This document shows, piece after piece, positions 1-9,713 of a stretch of 64,000 nt of DNA (positions are counted from its first letter, which is position 1; each line of letters starts with the position of its first letter). The stretch is from Taibaiella helva (GTDB lineage: Bacteria > Bacteroidota > Bacteroidia > Chitinophagales > Chitinophagaceae), in assembly GCF_003545695.1 (NCBI RefSeq), contig NZ_QUZZ01000001.1, forward strand, positions 186,001-250,000, read 5' to 3'. The translations under genes and the position numbers were made by a program. Under the pieces are notes generated by a model. The model saw nothing but the letters and a program-made list of their open reading frames with translations, did no database searches and was not told where the DNA came from.

Positions 1-51
1 TATGTTATTAATGGTACGATATTGTTGGCGATTTCTATCAAAACGGATAGA

Positions 52-431
52 ATGAAACATTTAAGACAACTTTTTCTGGCTGTATTACCTGTATTCGTAC
101 TGGCCATCCTGGCATCGTGCGAAAAAACTTTAGAAACCCATAAAGTAAAGTTTAAGGCAGAAGCCTCTTTTGGCGCCAGATTGACTAAGATCGCCTATAC
201 CAATGAGATGGGCGACATGAATACCTCTTATTTTATCGACAACAGGTTTAGTGCCACCGAAGAGCAGTACATCCCGTGGTCGGTTGGTGTGGTTAACCTC
301 CAGCTACCGGAACAGGGGGGAGCGGATCTTCCGGCATAAAATTGCAAATTTGGGTGGACGATCAGCTGGTAAAAGAAATTGTAAGCACGGGTACGCCCTT
401 ATCTGCCAGTGCCAGCTATTCATTTAAGTAA
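52..431 (+). pseudogene. lipoprotein, frameshifted at a G6 run
   Basis: The protein starts MKHLRQLFLAV with a hydrophobic signal and a lipobox ending LASC, so it would be a lipid-anchored envelope protein. The frame from the ATG at 52 stops at 337-339. The +2-shifted frame after about position 321 continues with a plausible beta-rich tail (SGIKLQIWVDDQLVKEIV...) and stops at 429-431. The shift falls exactly on six Gs (315-320); seven Gs would restore one frame. I do not recognise a family. It is a recent frameshift, a slippage-controlled gene or a sequencing error; sequence alone cannot decide. About 200 nt after it, up to the next gene, hold no other gene that I can see. Confidence 0.55.
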
Positions 432-634
432 TTCAAAGGGTAAAAATGGGAAGAGTCTGGTGTGCAAGCCGGGCTTTTTGCTGTTGGGCCAGGCTTATGG
501 TAAGCCAAATGGCTTTATTGTGAAAAGGAAACGCAATCAGTTCATATTTCCCCTACAGAGTCAAGGTGGGATAAGCCTGGAGGTGCAGGCTATGCTTTGG
601 AGGGCATTTTATTTCAAAATCTTTACTTTGCAGC

Positions 635-2665
635 ATGATGTCTACGCTGAGGAGAAAAAGCCGGAGCTACGATATGCAGGTTTTGGTACAGGAAATAAAG
701 AGCACCACCGACACCAACCGGTACAGCACTTTATTTATCGAGCTGATCGCCGCGCTTCGTCCCGGGCGTAACCAGCCGGCTGCTGCACCGCTTGAAGCAT
801 TGCTGGCGCTATTGGCCCAGGACCGGCAGCTCGTGCCAGCCCTGCAGCAGATGTTTGTTTACCTGTTCAATACCCGCGACAGTCAAAGTATTTTTACCAA
901 TGTAGGCATCCTTTCTTCCGGCACTTTCTTTTCCGAAATGTTCCGGCAGCTGCGGCACCGCATCTTACCGCCACTGCCTGAGAAGCGCAGCATGAACTAT
1001 TTGCTGGAGCGTGCTTTCTACAAAAAAAGGGACTATAAATGGGTGCGTGAGATCCCCGATGAGCTTTGGATCCGTTTCTTCCAGATCGCTGCCGGGGGGC
1101 TGGAAAAAGCAGATACGCCTTTCCGGCAGTATCTTGTCAATACCCTTACCATATTATCTTACCGGGTATCATATCTGGGGTTGGAAGACGAGCTGAGCCA
1201 GGCTTTGAAATCGGAAACGGAGGTTATTACTCCCTTTATTGAACAGAACAGGAAGCTGCTGGCCTTTACGCATCTGGTGAAATCGGGAACGGGATCGGAA
1301 GCTTACCTGCAATCCAGCGCGCAGGATGTGATCGATCAGCTGAATGCCTGCGAGGAGATCATCGGTAATATAAGAGCGCAGACCGGTAAGCACGGGACCA
1401 GCCTGGGACAGTCGTACCTGCTGCTGCGTACGGCGCAGCAGCTAAAGCGGATGTTCATTATTGTCCGCTTCCTTACACCGGGCGCTCTACCGGAGCATAC
1501 CCTGCGCAATTCCGTGGTCTTGTTTGAAGATGTGATCGAAAGCATCAATAAGCGCTACAGCATTTCCGATCTCTACCGGAAAAATGCCGATATGCTGGCT
1601 TACCAGATCGCCGAGCATAAAAGCGCTTCAGGAGAGCACTACATTACGACTACGCGATCGGAGTATACCGGATTTTTTTACTCGGCTGCTGCGGGCGGTG
1701 TGATCATCGCTTTTGCCGCGCTGGTCAAAGCATTGCTGCATAAAGTGCATATGCCGATGTTCTGGCAGTATTTCTTTTACGGCTTCAACTATGCCATCGC
1801 TTTTGTGGCCTTGTTTCTGACCGGTGCTTCGCTGGCGACCAAGCAGCCGACGATGACAGCTTCGGCCCTTGCCGGCTCGCTCGACACACGCAAGGGCGGG
1901 GTATCCTTCCAGGGGCTTGCACTCACCTTCGGTAAAGTATGGCGCAGCCAGTTTGCTTCTTTTGCAGGCAACCTTGTTGTCGTATTTCCCTTGGCCTACC
2001 TGTTGTCGGTGGGTTGGGAATTCCTGACCGGAACCCCTTTATTGCATGATAAACAGGAAGCGCTCCAGTCTTTACGGGATCAGAACCCATTGACCAGCCT
2101 GGCCTGGTTATATGCCGGCATTACCGGTATCTGCCTGTTCTCCAGCGGCATTATCACCGGCTATGTGGACAATAAGGTGATCTATGGCAACCTGGGTATA
2201 CGCATTAAGGAGCACCAGGGACTGCGGCGGCTCTTTAAAGGAAGCACGCTGAATGGTGTCTCCGATTTCGTGATCCATAACCTCGGCGGTATTATGGGTA
2301 ATGTTGCATTGGGCTTTATGCTGGGCTATGCCAAGCTGGTTGGCGAGTTTTTTGGTATCCCTTTCGATATACGCCACATCACGATCTCTACTGCTTATTT
2401 TGCTTTCGGTGTGGATGGCCTGGAGAACCATCTCAGCGCTTACGACTGGATATGGACCACCATAGGTGTGATCGGTATCGGCTTCTTTAATTTCCTCATC
2501 AGCTTCTCGCTGGCCTTTTATGTTGCTGTACGCTCCCGTGGTGTTGCATTGTCCCGGCTACCTCTGGCAGGAAAGCTGATCTGGAAATACCTGGTAAAGT
2601 TTCCGCAGGATTTCATCTATCCGCCGAAAGGAGAGCGGAAAGAGAGTGATGTCTTCGGGAGCTAG
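635..2665 (+). CDS. membrane protein of the 'SpecificRecomb' (Gcr) family
   Basis: The 676-residue protein has a soluble N-terminal half (about residues 1-330) and a C-terminal half with several hydrophobic segments, for example near FFYSAAAGGVIIAFAALV, FWQYFFYGFNYAIAFVALFL and TTIGVIGIGFFNFLISFSLAFYVAV. This matches the family annotated as 'site-specific recombinase' (COG4389/PF10136). The membrane topology and lack of any recombinase motif make that name doubtful. The ATG at 674 is preceded by GGAG at good spacing and may be the true start; a TTACTTTG box just before 635 also favours it. It is followed by trpS but separated by a promoter. Confidence 0.72.
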   Translation: MMSTLRRKSRSYDMQVLVQEIKSTTDTNRYSTLFIELIAALRPGRNQPAAAPLEALLALLAQDRQLVPALQQMFVYLFNTRDSQSIFTNVGILSSGTFFSEMFRQLRHRILPPLPEKRSMNYLLERAFYKKRDYKWVREIPDELWIRFFQIAAGGLEKADTPFRQYLVNTLTILSYRVSYLGLEDELSQALKSETEVITPFIEQNRKLLAFTHLVKSGTGSEAYLQSSAQDVIDQLNACEEIIGNIRAQTGKHGTSLGQSYLLLRTAQQLKRMFIIVRFLTPGALPEHTLRNSVVLFEDVIESINKRYSISDLYRKNADMLAYQIAEHKSASGEHYITTTRSEYTGFFYSAAAGGVIIAFAALVKALLHKVHMPMFWQYFFYGFNYAIAFVALFLTGASLATKQPTMTASALAGSLDTRKGGVSFQGLALTFGKVWRSQFASFAGNLVVVFPLAYLLSVGWEFLTGTPLLHDKQEALQSLRDQNPLTSLAWLYAGITGICLFSSGIITGYVDNKVIYGNLGIRIKEHQGLRRLFKGSTLNGVSDFVIHNLGGIMGNVALGFMLGYAKLVGEFFGIPFDIRHITISTAYFAFGVDGLENHLSAYDWIWTTIGVIGIGFFNFLISFSLAFYVAVRSRGVALSRLPLAGKLIWKYLVKFPQDFIYPPKGERKESDVFGS

Positions 2666-2738
2666 CCTTGCTGCGCTGCTGCGGAAGCTGATCATCCTGT
2701 GATACCCTGGTGTGGGATAAAAATTAGAGGGCATTCCT

Positions 2739-2746
2739 TAATTTTG
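2739..2746 (+). promoter_or_regulatory. -7 promoter element of trpS
   Basis: TAATTTTG matches the Bacteroidota -7 consensus TAnnTTTG and ends only 7 nt before the trpS ATG. Transcription would then start at or almost at the start codon, giving a leaderless or nearly leaderless mRNA. No clear -33 TTG is seen. Confidence 0.5.
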
Positions 2747-2753
2747 CAGCCTT

Positions 2754-3755
2754 ATGGCAAACAAAGAGATCGTGGTCAGCGGCATCCGCTCCACCGGCTA
2801 TTTACATCTGGGCAATTACTTCGGCGCTATTCATAATTATGTGAAGATGCAGGAAGATTACAACTGCTATTTTTTCGTAGCAGATTATCACTCCCTTACC
2901 ACGCATCCCGATCCGAAGGATCTTAAGGCCAATGTTTTCCGCGTAGCGGCAGAGAATATCGCCAGTGGTCTTGATCCTGATAAAGTGGCTTTGTATGCGC
3001 AAAGCGATATTCCTGAAATTCCCGAGCTATACCTGATGCTCAACATGCTTTCCTATAAAGGTGAGCTGGAAAAGGTCCCCACTTTCAAGGATAAAGTACG
3101 GCTGAATCCCGACAACGTTAATGCCGGCCTGCTTACATACCCTGTACTGATGGCTGCCGATATTCTTATTCACAATGCCGTGAAAGTGCCGGTGGGTAAA
3201 GACCAGGAGCAGCACCTGGAGATGGCGCGCAATTTTGCACAGCGCTTCAACAGCCGCTATGGCGAAGTATTTGCCGAGCCGCACGTGTTCCGCTTCGATG
3301 AAAATACCGTAAAGATCATGAGCCTCGACGGTAACGGCAAGATGAGCAAAAGCGAGAACGTTAATGCAACCATCTATCTGAACGATGATGAGGATACGAT
3401 CCGTAAAAAGATTATGAAAGCCAAGACTGATTCCGGTCCTACGGAACCTAATAGCGAAATGCCCGATTATATCCGGAATATCTTTCAGCTGATGCAACTG
3501 GTATCGGCCGCATCTACTTACGATACCTTCCTGGGTGCTTACAATAACTGTTCGATTCGCTATGGCGATATGAAAAAGCAGCTGGCTGAAGATATGGCCG
3601 CCTTTGTCCGGCCGATCAGGGAAAGAGCTGCCGATCTGCAGCAGGATGAAGATCAGCTACGAAGGATACTGAAGAACGGCGCCGAGAAGGCACGCGAAAG
3701 CGCTTCGAAAACCATAGCGATGGCAAGGAAAGCGATAGGGATCCATTATTATTAA
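2754..3755 (+). CDS. trpS: tryptophanyl-tRNA synthetase
   Basis: Charges tRNA(Trp) with tryptophan in the cytoplasm. The 333-residue length is normal for the bacterial class Ic enzyme. The nucleotide-binding HIGH-type motif is visible near the N terminus (TGYLHLGNYFGAI) and the KMSKS loop near residue 200 (GNGKMSKSENV). The sequence begins MANKEIVVSGIRSTGYLHLG, as in homologues, which supports the start at 2754. It converges with dusB across a long palindrome. Confidence 0.96.
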   Translation: MANKEIVVSGIRSTGYLHLGNYFGAIHNYVKMQEDYNCYFFVADYHSLTTHPDPKDLKANVFRVAAENIASGLDPDKVALYAQSDIPEIPELYLMLNMLSYKGELEKVPTFKDKVRLNPDNVNAGLLTYPVLMAADILIHNAVKVPVGKDQEQHLEMARNFAQRFNSRYGEVFAEPHVFRFDENTVKIMSLDGNGKMSKSENVNATIYLNDDEDTIRKKIMKAKTDSGPTEPNSEMPDYIRNIFQLMQLVSAASTYDTFLGAYNNCSIRYGDMKKQLAEDMAAFVRPIRERAADLQQDEDQLRRILKNGAEKARESASKTIAMARKAIGIHYY

Positions 3756-3773
3756 TCTATTTTCTTCTTTCGT

Positions 3774-3824
3774 CTCTCCTTCAACTCTTATAGCGTTTCA
3801 AACGCTATAAGAGTTGAAGGAGAG
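3774..3824. terminator. 51-nt perfect palindrome between convergent trpS and dusB
   Basis: Two 25-nt arms (3774-3798 and 3800-3824) are exact reverse complements around one C at 3799. The right arm includes the stop codon and last codons of dusB. Position between converging genes suggests a bidirectional terminator, but neither side is followed by a U-tract, so it is not a standard intrinsic terminator. A folded RNA here would be a near-perfect long hairpin. Confidence 0.6.
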
Positions 3825-4800
3825 AAAGCTGCTCTTCCTGCAGGCGTGCCAGGATTGTTTCTATCTCCGCCAGGCTATCGCTGTTTACCAGCTTCATGCG
3901 GTATTCCTTTACATTGGGCAGGCCTTTAAGGTAAGACGCATAGTGGCGGCGCATTTCCAACAGGCCCAGCTTTTCACCTTTCCATGCTACCGAACGCAGC
4001 AGATGCCGGCGACAGATATCGATCCTTTCTTCAACCGTTGGCAGAGCCAGGTGCTCACCTGTCTTCACATAATGCTTGATCTCCCTGAAGATCCAGGGAT
4101 AGCCGATAGCCGCCCGGCCGATCATAATACCATCTACCCCATAACGGTTCTTGTACTCCAGGGCTTTTTCCGGTGTATCCACGTCGCCGTTACCGAAGAT
4201 GGGAATATGAATACGGGGGTTCTCTTTTACCCTGGCAATAAGTGTCCAGTCGGCTTCACCTTTATACATCTGTACGCGGGTGCGGCCATGTATGGATAAA
4301 GCCTGTATGCCAATGTCCTGTAGGCGCTCGGCCACCTCTTCGATATTCTTGGATTCCTCGTCCCAGCCCAGGCGGGTTTTTACCGTCACGGGCAAGCTGG
4401 TGGATTTCACTACGGCTTCCGTGAGCTTGATCATTTTGGGTACGTCTTTCAGGATACCGGCTCCGGCACCCTTACAGACAACTTTTTTCACCGGGCAGCC
4501 ATAGTTGATATCGATCAGGTCGGGCTGGGTAGCATCCACGATACGGGCGGCCATTTCCATGGCTTCTTCGTCACCACCAAAGATCTGGATACCTATGGGG
4601 CGTTCATAGTCGAAGATGTCCAGTTTCTGCCGGCTTTTGATTGCATCCCGGATGAGGCCTTCTGAGGAGATGAATTCTGTATACATCAGGTCCACGCCCT
4701 GCTCTTTACACACGGCACGGAAAGGCGGATCGCTTACATCTTCCATGGGCGCCAGCAGCAGCGGGAAATCCGGCAGTTCTATTTTACCAATCTTCACCAT
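3805..4800 (-). CDS. dusB: tRNA-dihydrouridine synthase
   Basis: Reduces uridine to dihydrouridine in the D-loop of tRNAs using FMN. The 331-residue protein opens with LLLAPMEDVSDPPFRAVCKE, the Dus FMN-barrel start, and carries the catalytic-cysteine region NYGCPVKKVVCKGAGAGIL. GNGDVDTPEKALE and GIMIGRAAIGYPWIF follow in the expected places. I call it dusB because that is the usual Bacteroidota paralogue; the exact Dus type is less sure. A TAACTTTG box (4820-4827) precedes it. Confidence 0.9.
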   Translation of the reverse strand: MVKIGKIELPDFPLLLAPMEDVSDPPFRAVCKEQGVDLMYTEFISSEGLIRDAIKSRQKLDIFDYERPIGIQIFGGDEEAMEMAARIVDATQPDLIDINYGCPVKKVVCKGAGAGILKDVPKMIKLTEAVVKSTSLPVTVKTRLGWDEESKNIEEVAERLQDIGIQALSIHGRTRVQMYKGEADWTLIARVKENPRIHIPIFGNGDVDTPEKALEYKNRYGVDGIMIGRAAIGYPWIFREIKHYVKTGEHLALPTVEERIDICRRHLLRSVAWKGEKLGLLEMRRHYASYLKGLPNVKEYRMKLVNSDSLAEIETILARLQEEQLSLLQLL

Positions 4801-4819
4801 ACCCTTTGTTTGAGGGCTG

Positions 4820-4827
4820 CAAAGTTA
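4820..4827 (-). promoter_or_regulatory. -7 promoter element of dusB
   Basis: On the minus strand this reads TAACTTTG, an exact match to TAnnTTTG, 20 nt upstream of the dusB ATG. Confidence 0.45.
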
Positions 4828-4952
4828 CAAATTAAAATTTTATTGCTTCTCCAAGGCCTCCCGGTCGACCGTCTTTGATGGTCAATATTTTATGCGCCGT
4901 TATGTTCGTATTCGTTATTGCGGTGTTCTATCTTGTTGGCAAATAATAACGA

Positions 4953-5669
4953 ATGGCCCGTCCTGTCACCCTTGTGCTATCGTTGTTGCTCTTGCCGCAT
5001 TTACTCTCTGCACAGCCGAAGCACCCGGCGGGCAATGCCCGTAAAGGGTACCGCGGCGAGCGCTGGACGCTGAGCAACTGTGCCGCGTTGAAAATAACGC
5101 CCAGCTCCTGGGCCGATCCTTATGGCGCGCTTTTTCCTGTAGGATTCGAATATTATTTTGGCGAAAAATTCGGACTGGGCTTCGACATCGGCCTTCCTAT
5201 ATTCTATGTGCTGGGCAATACCATGGGCAAACAGCACAAGACACTGAACAGCGACATCAGGTTCCGCGCAGAGGTCCGGCAGTATTTTCGCCTGAGAGAG
5301 CGATGCCGCTTGTATTACGGTGCCGAGCTGTTTTACCGCTATCAAAACCTGGAGCTGAATAACGGTGACCTGCACTATATGGATGGCGCCATATATACTT
5401 ATGATCATATTAGAGGTGAGAAGTACAGCTATGGCGCCGGCGTATTCCTGGGGTATGTCCGGAAGCTGTCGGAGCATTTGCTGCTGGAAGGCCATATCGG
5501 GCTGGGGCTGCGTATGGTAAGAATGGAAACGGATATCAATACCCGGACCCTCGTTCCGCGGATGGAAAGCCATTTTTCTTCACTGGTACCCCCCAACGAA
5601 GACCGTATCGGCGACAGGGACCTTAACCTGCACCTGCCTTTTGCGATTAAAATCGCTTACTTGTTTTAA
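4953..5669 (+). CDS. outer-membrane beta-barrel protein, DUF3575-like
   Basis: A signal peptide (MARPVTLVLSLLLLPHLLSAQ) is followed by alternating hydrophobic/polar strands: PVGFEYYFGEKFGLGFDIG, EVRQYFRLRERCRLYYGAELFYRY, YSYGAGVFLGYVRKLSEHLLLEGHI. It ends LPFAIKIAYLF, with a terminal aromatic as in outer-membrane barrels. This pattern resembles DUF3575 proteins of Bacteroidota; function unknown. The gene lies alone between dusB and fumC, transcribed towards fumC. Confidence 0.7.
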   Translation: MARPVTLVLSLLLLPHLLSAQPKHPAGNARKGYRGERWTLSNCAALKITPSSWADPYGALFPVGFEYYFGEKFGLGFDIGLPIFYVLGNTMGKQHKTLNSDIRFRAEVRQYFRLRERCRLYYGAELFYRYQNLELNNGDLHYMDGAIYTYDHIRGEKYSYGAGVFLGYVRKLSEHLLLEGHIGLGLRMVRMETDINTRTLVPRMESHFSSLVPPNEDRIGDRDLNLHLPFAIKIAYLF

Positions 5670-5693
5670 CAAAGGAAATCTTCAATATCTTTG
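5661..5693 (+). promoter_or_regulatory. promoter of fumC
   Basis: TATCTTTG (5686-5693) matches TAnnTTTG, with a TTG at 5661-5663 as a possible -33 element 22 nt upstream. The leader to the fumC ATG would be about 55 nt. Confidence 0.5.
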
Positions 5694-5756
5694 CGCCCGA
5701 AATGGAAAATCGGGCGGCTTCCGTTTGCCCGTCAGCTAACCTCAAAATCTGATATT

Positions 5757-7151
5757 ATGTCCTTTCGTATTGAAAAAGACACCATGGGTGAAGTGCAGGT
5801 TCCTGTGGATGCCTATTACGGCGCACAAACACAGCGTTCTGTCGATAACTTTAAGATCGCCCAGGACATCAACCGGATGCCCAAAGAGATTATCCAGGCC
5901 TTTGCCTATCTGAAGAAGGCGGCTGCGCTGACCAACACCGACCTGGGTGTATTGCCCGCCGAAAAATCGGCCCTTATCGGTAAGGCCTGCGACGAGATCC
6001 TGGATCATAAGCTGGATAAAGAATTTCCCCTGGTGGTATGGCAAACCGGCTCCGGTACCCAATCCAATATGAATGTGAACGAGGTGATCGCCTATCGCGC
6101 CCATGTGCTCAACGGCGGTCAGCTTACCGATAAAGACAAATTCGTCCATCCCAACGACGATGTGAATAAATCGCAGTCGTCCAACGATACCTTCCCTACC
6201 GCGATGCACATTGCTGCCTATAAAATGCTGGTCGAAGTAACGATCCCCGGCATCAAGAAGCTGCGCGATACGCTCGATGCCAAAGCCAAAGCGTACATGC
6301 ATGTGGTAAAGATCGGCCGCACCCACTTTATGGACGCGACGCCGCTTACCCTGGGCCAGGAGATCAGCGGGTATGTGTCCCAGCTGGATCACGGCCTGCG
6401 GGCAATCCACAATTCGCTGCCACACCTGAGCGAGCTGGCCCTGGGCGGCACTGCCGTGGGCACCGGCATCAACACGCCCAAAGGATATGCCGAAGCAGTG
6501 GCAAAAAAGATCGCTGAACTTACCGGCCTGCCTTTTGTTACAGCAGAGAATAAGTTTGAGTCCCTGGCGGCACATGACGCGATCGTTGAAGCCCATGGCG
6601 CGTTGAAGACCGTAGCGGTAAGCCTGATGAAGATCGCCAATGACGTGCGCATGCTGAGCTCGGGCCCCCGTGCCGGTATCGGTGAGATCCACATCCCGGA
6701 CAATGAGCCGGGTTCCTCAATCATGCCTGGTAAGGTGAATCCTACCCAGTGCGAGGCCCTGACGATGATCGCTGCCCAGGTAATGGGCAATGACGTAGCC
6801 ATCAGCGTAGGTGGCGCCAGCGGTCATTTTGAGCTGAATGTGTTTAAGCCGGTAATGATCTACAATTTCCTGCACAGCGCCCGCCTGATCGGCGACGGCT
6901 GTGTTTCATTTAACGATAAATGCGCTGCAGGCATCGAGCCGATAGAGAAGAATATCGAAGCCCATGTGAACAACTCGCTGATGCTGGTTACTGCATTGAA
7001 TACCAAGATCGGTTATTACAAAGCTGCCGAGATTGCACAGACCGCGCACAAGCAAGGTAAGACCCTTAAACAGACCGCTGTAGAGCTGGGCTATCTTACC
7101 GCCGAAGAGTTCGATCAATGGGTAGTGCCGAAAGACATGGTCGGCATGTGA
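5757..7151 (+). CDS. fumC: class II fumarate hydratase
   Basis: Interconverts fumarate and malate in the citric acid cycle without a metal cofactor. The 464 residues from [16 protein letters not shown] match the usual class II length. The fumarase/aspartase signature [11 protein letters not shown] is present, as are the catalytic-loop segment [16 protein letters not shown] and [15 protein letters not shown]. The upstream in-frame extension to 5691 overlaps the promoter and is not part of the gene. Confidence 0.96.
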   Translation: MSFRIEKDTMGEVQVPVDAYYGAQTQRSVDNFKIAQDINRMPKEIIQAFAYLKKAAALTNTDLGVLPAEKSALIGKACDEILDHKLDKEFPLVVWQTGSGTQSNMNVNEVIAYRAHVLNGGQLTDKDKFVHPNDDVNKSQSSNDTFPTAMHIAAYKMLVEVTIPGIKKLRDTLDAKAKAYMHVVKIGRTHFMDATPLTLGQEISGYVSQLDHGLRAIHNSLPHLSELALGGTAVGTGINTPKGYAEAVAKKIAELTGLPFVTAENKFESLAAHDAIVEAHGALKTVAVSLMKIANDVRMLSSGPRAGIGEIHIPDNEPGSSIMPGKVNPTQCEALTMIAAQVMGNDVAISVGGASGHFELNVFKPVMIYNFLHSARLIGDGCVSFNDKCAAGIEPIEKNIEAHVNNSLMLVTALNTKIGYYKAAEIAQTAHKQGKTLKQTAVELGYLTAEEFDQWVVPKDMVGM

Positions 7152-7291
7152 CACATTGCAGCTAAGCCGCTGCCAGGAAGGATTTCCTGCTATTAGTTGT
7201 TTTTCATTAAAGGACAGGCCGCCGCCGGCGGAGGGGGCTCTGTTTTATTCGTTATCCGCTAAAAAACATTTCTTTGTTTTACTAAAAAGTA

Positions 7292-7299
7292 TATTTTTG
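7292..7299 (+). promoter_or_regulatory. -7 promoter element of acpP-fabF-rnc
   Basis: TATTTTTG matches TAnnTTTG, 26 nt before the acpP ATG. A TTG at 7274-7276 is a possible -33 element, although the spacing is short. Confidence 0.5.
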
Positions 7300-7325
7300 C
7301 ACCATTAACTTAAATTGCAAACATT

Positions 7326-7562
7326 ATGTCCGAAATTGCTAATCGCGTAAAGAAAATCATCGTTGACAAATTAGGCGTTGACGAATCAGAAGTAACTCCT
7401 GAAGCTAGTTTCACCAACGATCTTGGAGCGGATTCATTGGATACAGTAGAGCTGATGATGGAATTCGAAAAAGAATTCAACATCTCTATTCCCGATGATC
7501 AGGCAGAAAATATCGGTAGCGTAGGTCAGGCTATTGCCTATCTGGAAGAACACGTGAAGTAA
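7326..7562 (+). CDS. acpP: acyl carrier protein
   Basis: Carries growing acyl chains on a phosphopantetheine arm during fatty acid synthesis. The 78-residue acidic protein has the attachment site [15 protein letters not shown]; the Ser after Asp carries the prosthetic group. Its codon use is more A/T-rich than its neighbours, as is common for highly expressed genes. It is first in an operon with fabF and rnc, a conserved order. Confidence 0.97.
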   Translation: MSEIANRVKKIIVDKLGVDESEVTPEASFTNDLGADSLDTVELMMEFEKEFNISIPDDQAENIGSVGQAIAYLEEHVK

Positions 7563-7604
7563 TTATCCCCCCGATTAAGCATCTCAGTAATCTAATTAGT
7601 TTAA

Positions 7605-8864
7605 ATGAACGTAACGTTAAAACGAGTAGTTGTAACGGGACTCGGCGCCCTAACTCCCATTGGTAATACCGTAAGTGAATACTGGAACGCGCTCATCAAT
7701 GGCGTTTCGGGCGCCGACTTCATTAAACAGTTTGATGCTGAGAAATTTAAGACCAAGTTTGCCTGCGAATTGAAGAATTTCAATGTAGATAACTACATGG
7801 AAAAAAAAGAGTCTAAAAGGCTCGACCGCTTTTCGCAGATTGCTATGGTGGCTGCTACAGAAGCCATTCAGCAGGCTAAGCTGGACGATCCTTCCCTCGA
7901 TAAGGATCGTATCGGCGTTATCTGGTCTTCCGGTATCGGTGGCATGATCACCTTTATCGAAGAAATGACCAATTACAATGCCGGCGACGGCACACCGAGG
8001 TTCAACCCCTTCTTCATTCCCAAGCTGATCCTCGACATTGCTTCCGGCCATATTTCCATGAAGTACGGCTTTCGCGGTCCCAACTTTGCCACGGTAAGCG
8101 CCTGCGCCTCTTCCACTCACGGCATGATCGATGCGCTCACCTATATCCGTTTGGGAAAGGCTGACGCGATTGTTGCCGGAGGATCTGAAGCTGTAGTTAC
8201 CCAGTCGGGCATCGGCGGCTTCAATGCAATGAAAGCGCTCTCCGAGCGGAACGACGATCCTAAAACCGCCAGCCGCCCCTTCGATCTCGACCGGGATGGC
8301 TTTGTGCTGGGAGAAGGTGGCGCCTGTGTTATCCTGGAAGAGTACGAGTATGCCAAACGTCGCGGAGCCAATATCATCTGCGAAATAGTAGGCGGTGGTA
8401 TGAGCGCCGATGCTTACCACCTTACCGCGCCGCATCCGGAAGGCCTGGGCGTGATCAACGTGATGAACTATGCCCTGGAAGATGCGCAGCTGAAGACGAC
8501 AGACATCGATTATATCAATGTGCATGGTACGTCTACACCAATAGGGGATATCGCCGAGATTACTGCCATCCAGAAGGTATTCGGCGAGCACGCCTATAAC
8601 ATGAACATCAGCTCTACCAAGTCGATGACCGGCCACCTGCTGGGTGCTGCCGGCGCTATCGAGGCTGTAGCTACCATCCTGGCGGTAAAGAACAACATTG
8701 TTCCCCCGACCATCAACCATTTCACCGACGATCCGGCATTTGACCCGAGATTGAATCTTACTTTCAGCAAAGCGCAGCAACGTACCGTAAATGCTGCGAT
8801 CAGTAATACATTCGGTTTTGGCGGCCATAATGCATCCGTGATCTTCAAAAAAATCGAAGCGTAG
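7605..8864 (+). CDS. fabF: beta-ketoacyl-ACP synthase II
   Basis: Elongates acyl-ACP by condensation with malonyl-ACP. The 419 residues have the Cys-His-His active site: cysteine in TVSACASSTHGMIDA, histidine in NVHGTSTPIGD and histidine in KSMTGHLLGAAGAIE. It begins VTLKRVVVTGLGALTPIGN. It is 42 nt after acpP and 5 nt before rnc. Confidence 0.97.
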   Translation: MNVTLKRVVVTGLGALTPIGNTVSEYWNALINGVSGADFIKQFDAEKFKTKFACELKNFNVDNYMEKKESKRLDRFSQIAMVAATEAIQQAKLDDPSLDKDRIGVIWSSGIGGMITFIEEMTNYNAGDGTPRFNPFFIPKLILDIASGHISMKYGFRGPNFATVSACASSTHGMIDALTYIRLGKADAIVAGGSEAVVTQSGIGGFNAMKALSERNDDPKTASRPFDLDRDGFVLGEGGACVILEEYEYAKRRGANIICEIVGGGMSADAYHLTAPHPEGLGVINVMNYALEDAQLKTTDIDYINVHGTSTPIGDIAEITAIQKVFGEHAYNMNISSTKSMTGHLLGAAGAIEAVATILAVKNNIVPPTINHFTDDPAFDPRLNLTFSKAQQRTVNAAISNTFGFGGHNASVIFKKIEA

Positions 8865-8869
8865 CAGCA

Positions 8870-9604
8870 TTGAGCCTTTCGAAAAATATTTTCACCCGTT
8901 TTTCAGAAGAAGACAAAGCACTTCAGAAAGCGCTCAAGAATATTCTGGGCTTTAAGCCGGGATACCTGCAATATTACATCTCCGCTATTACCCACAGGTC
9001 CCAGAGCGATGTGGTCGCCAATAATAACGAGCGCCTGGAATACCTGGGCGACGCTTTCATCGGCTCTATCGTAGGCGAATACCTGTTTAAAAAATATCCC
9101 ACCCGCCACGAAGGCTATCTTACCGAAATGCGGTCCAAGATCGTAAGCCGGGCCTCGCTCAACGAGATCGCGCTGCGGATGGGCCTGCAGAAAATCGTAC
9201 GTTTCAACAAGAACGATAAGATGCTGCGCCGCAGCCATATCTTCGGCAATGCCCTGGAAGCGCTGGTTGGCGCTATTTATCTCGATGCCGGCTTTGAAAA
9301 GACCCGCCGGTTCATCCTGAAGCGCATGCTGGCTACTTACATTGATATCGAGGAGCTGGAAATAACAGAGTACAACTTTAAGAACAAGCTGTACACCTGG
9401 GCGCAGCGGAGCGGAAAGCACCTGGACTTTGTTACCTTGAGCGAAAAGATCGAGGCCGGCCGTAAAGTATTTACCGTAGCGATCGAAGTAGATGGTGAGC
9501 CCTTCATGACCGCATCCGGCTATACCAAAAAAGAAGCGGGGCAAATGGCGGCGCAAAAAGCCATCGAAAAAGTAGAAGCCGAGCACCTGGATAAAGACAA
9601 TTGA
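8870..9604 (+). CDS. rnc: ribonuclease III
   Basis: Cuts double-stranded RNA in rRNA maturation and regulation. The RNase III signature NNERLEYLGDAFIGSIVGEYLF lies near residue 45; the second acidic helix is in FGNALEALVGAIYLDAG. A double-stranded-RNA-binding domain forms the last 75 residues (NFKNKLYTWAQ...TASGYTKKEAGQMAAQKAIEKV). The start is TTG at 8870, five bases after the fabF stop; no ATG is suitable. 244 residues is normal. Confidence 0.95.
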   Translation: MSLSKNIFTRFSEEDKALQKALKNILGFKPGYLQYYISAITHRSQSDVVANNNERLEYLGDAFIGSIVGEYLFKKYPTRHEGYLTEMRSKIVSRASLNEIALRMGLQKIVRFNKNDKMLRRSHIFGNALEALVGAIYLDAGFEKTRRFILKRMLATYIDIEELEITEYNFKNKLYTWAQRSGKHLDFVTLSEKIEAGRKVFTVAIEVDGEPFMTASGYTKKEAGQMAAQKAIEKVEAEHLDKDN

Positions 9605-9713
9605 TGTGTCCCTTTCTTCCCTGGTAATTTTCAATCCCTCTAAGTACGTACCCTTTCGATAAGGCGGGGAAACAGCCGGCAGAGCTGCCGTTCTGCTGGC
9701 CGCGATCTATTGG

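Noticed and set aside
635-2665. Site-specific recombinase / mobile element
   Set aside because: The family name is historical; the protein is a multi-pass membrane protein with no recombinase catalytic motifs and no att-like repeats around it.
5742-6692. Long minus-strand ORF opposite fumC, and a similar 406-codon ORF opposite fabF (7650-8870)
   Set aside because: Shadow frames of strongly conserved genes; no family resemblance and no promoter or ribosome-binding site.
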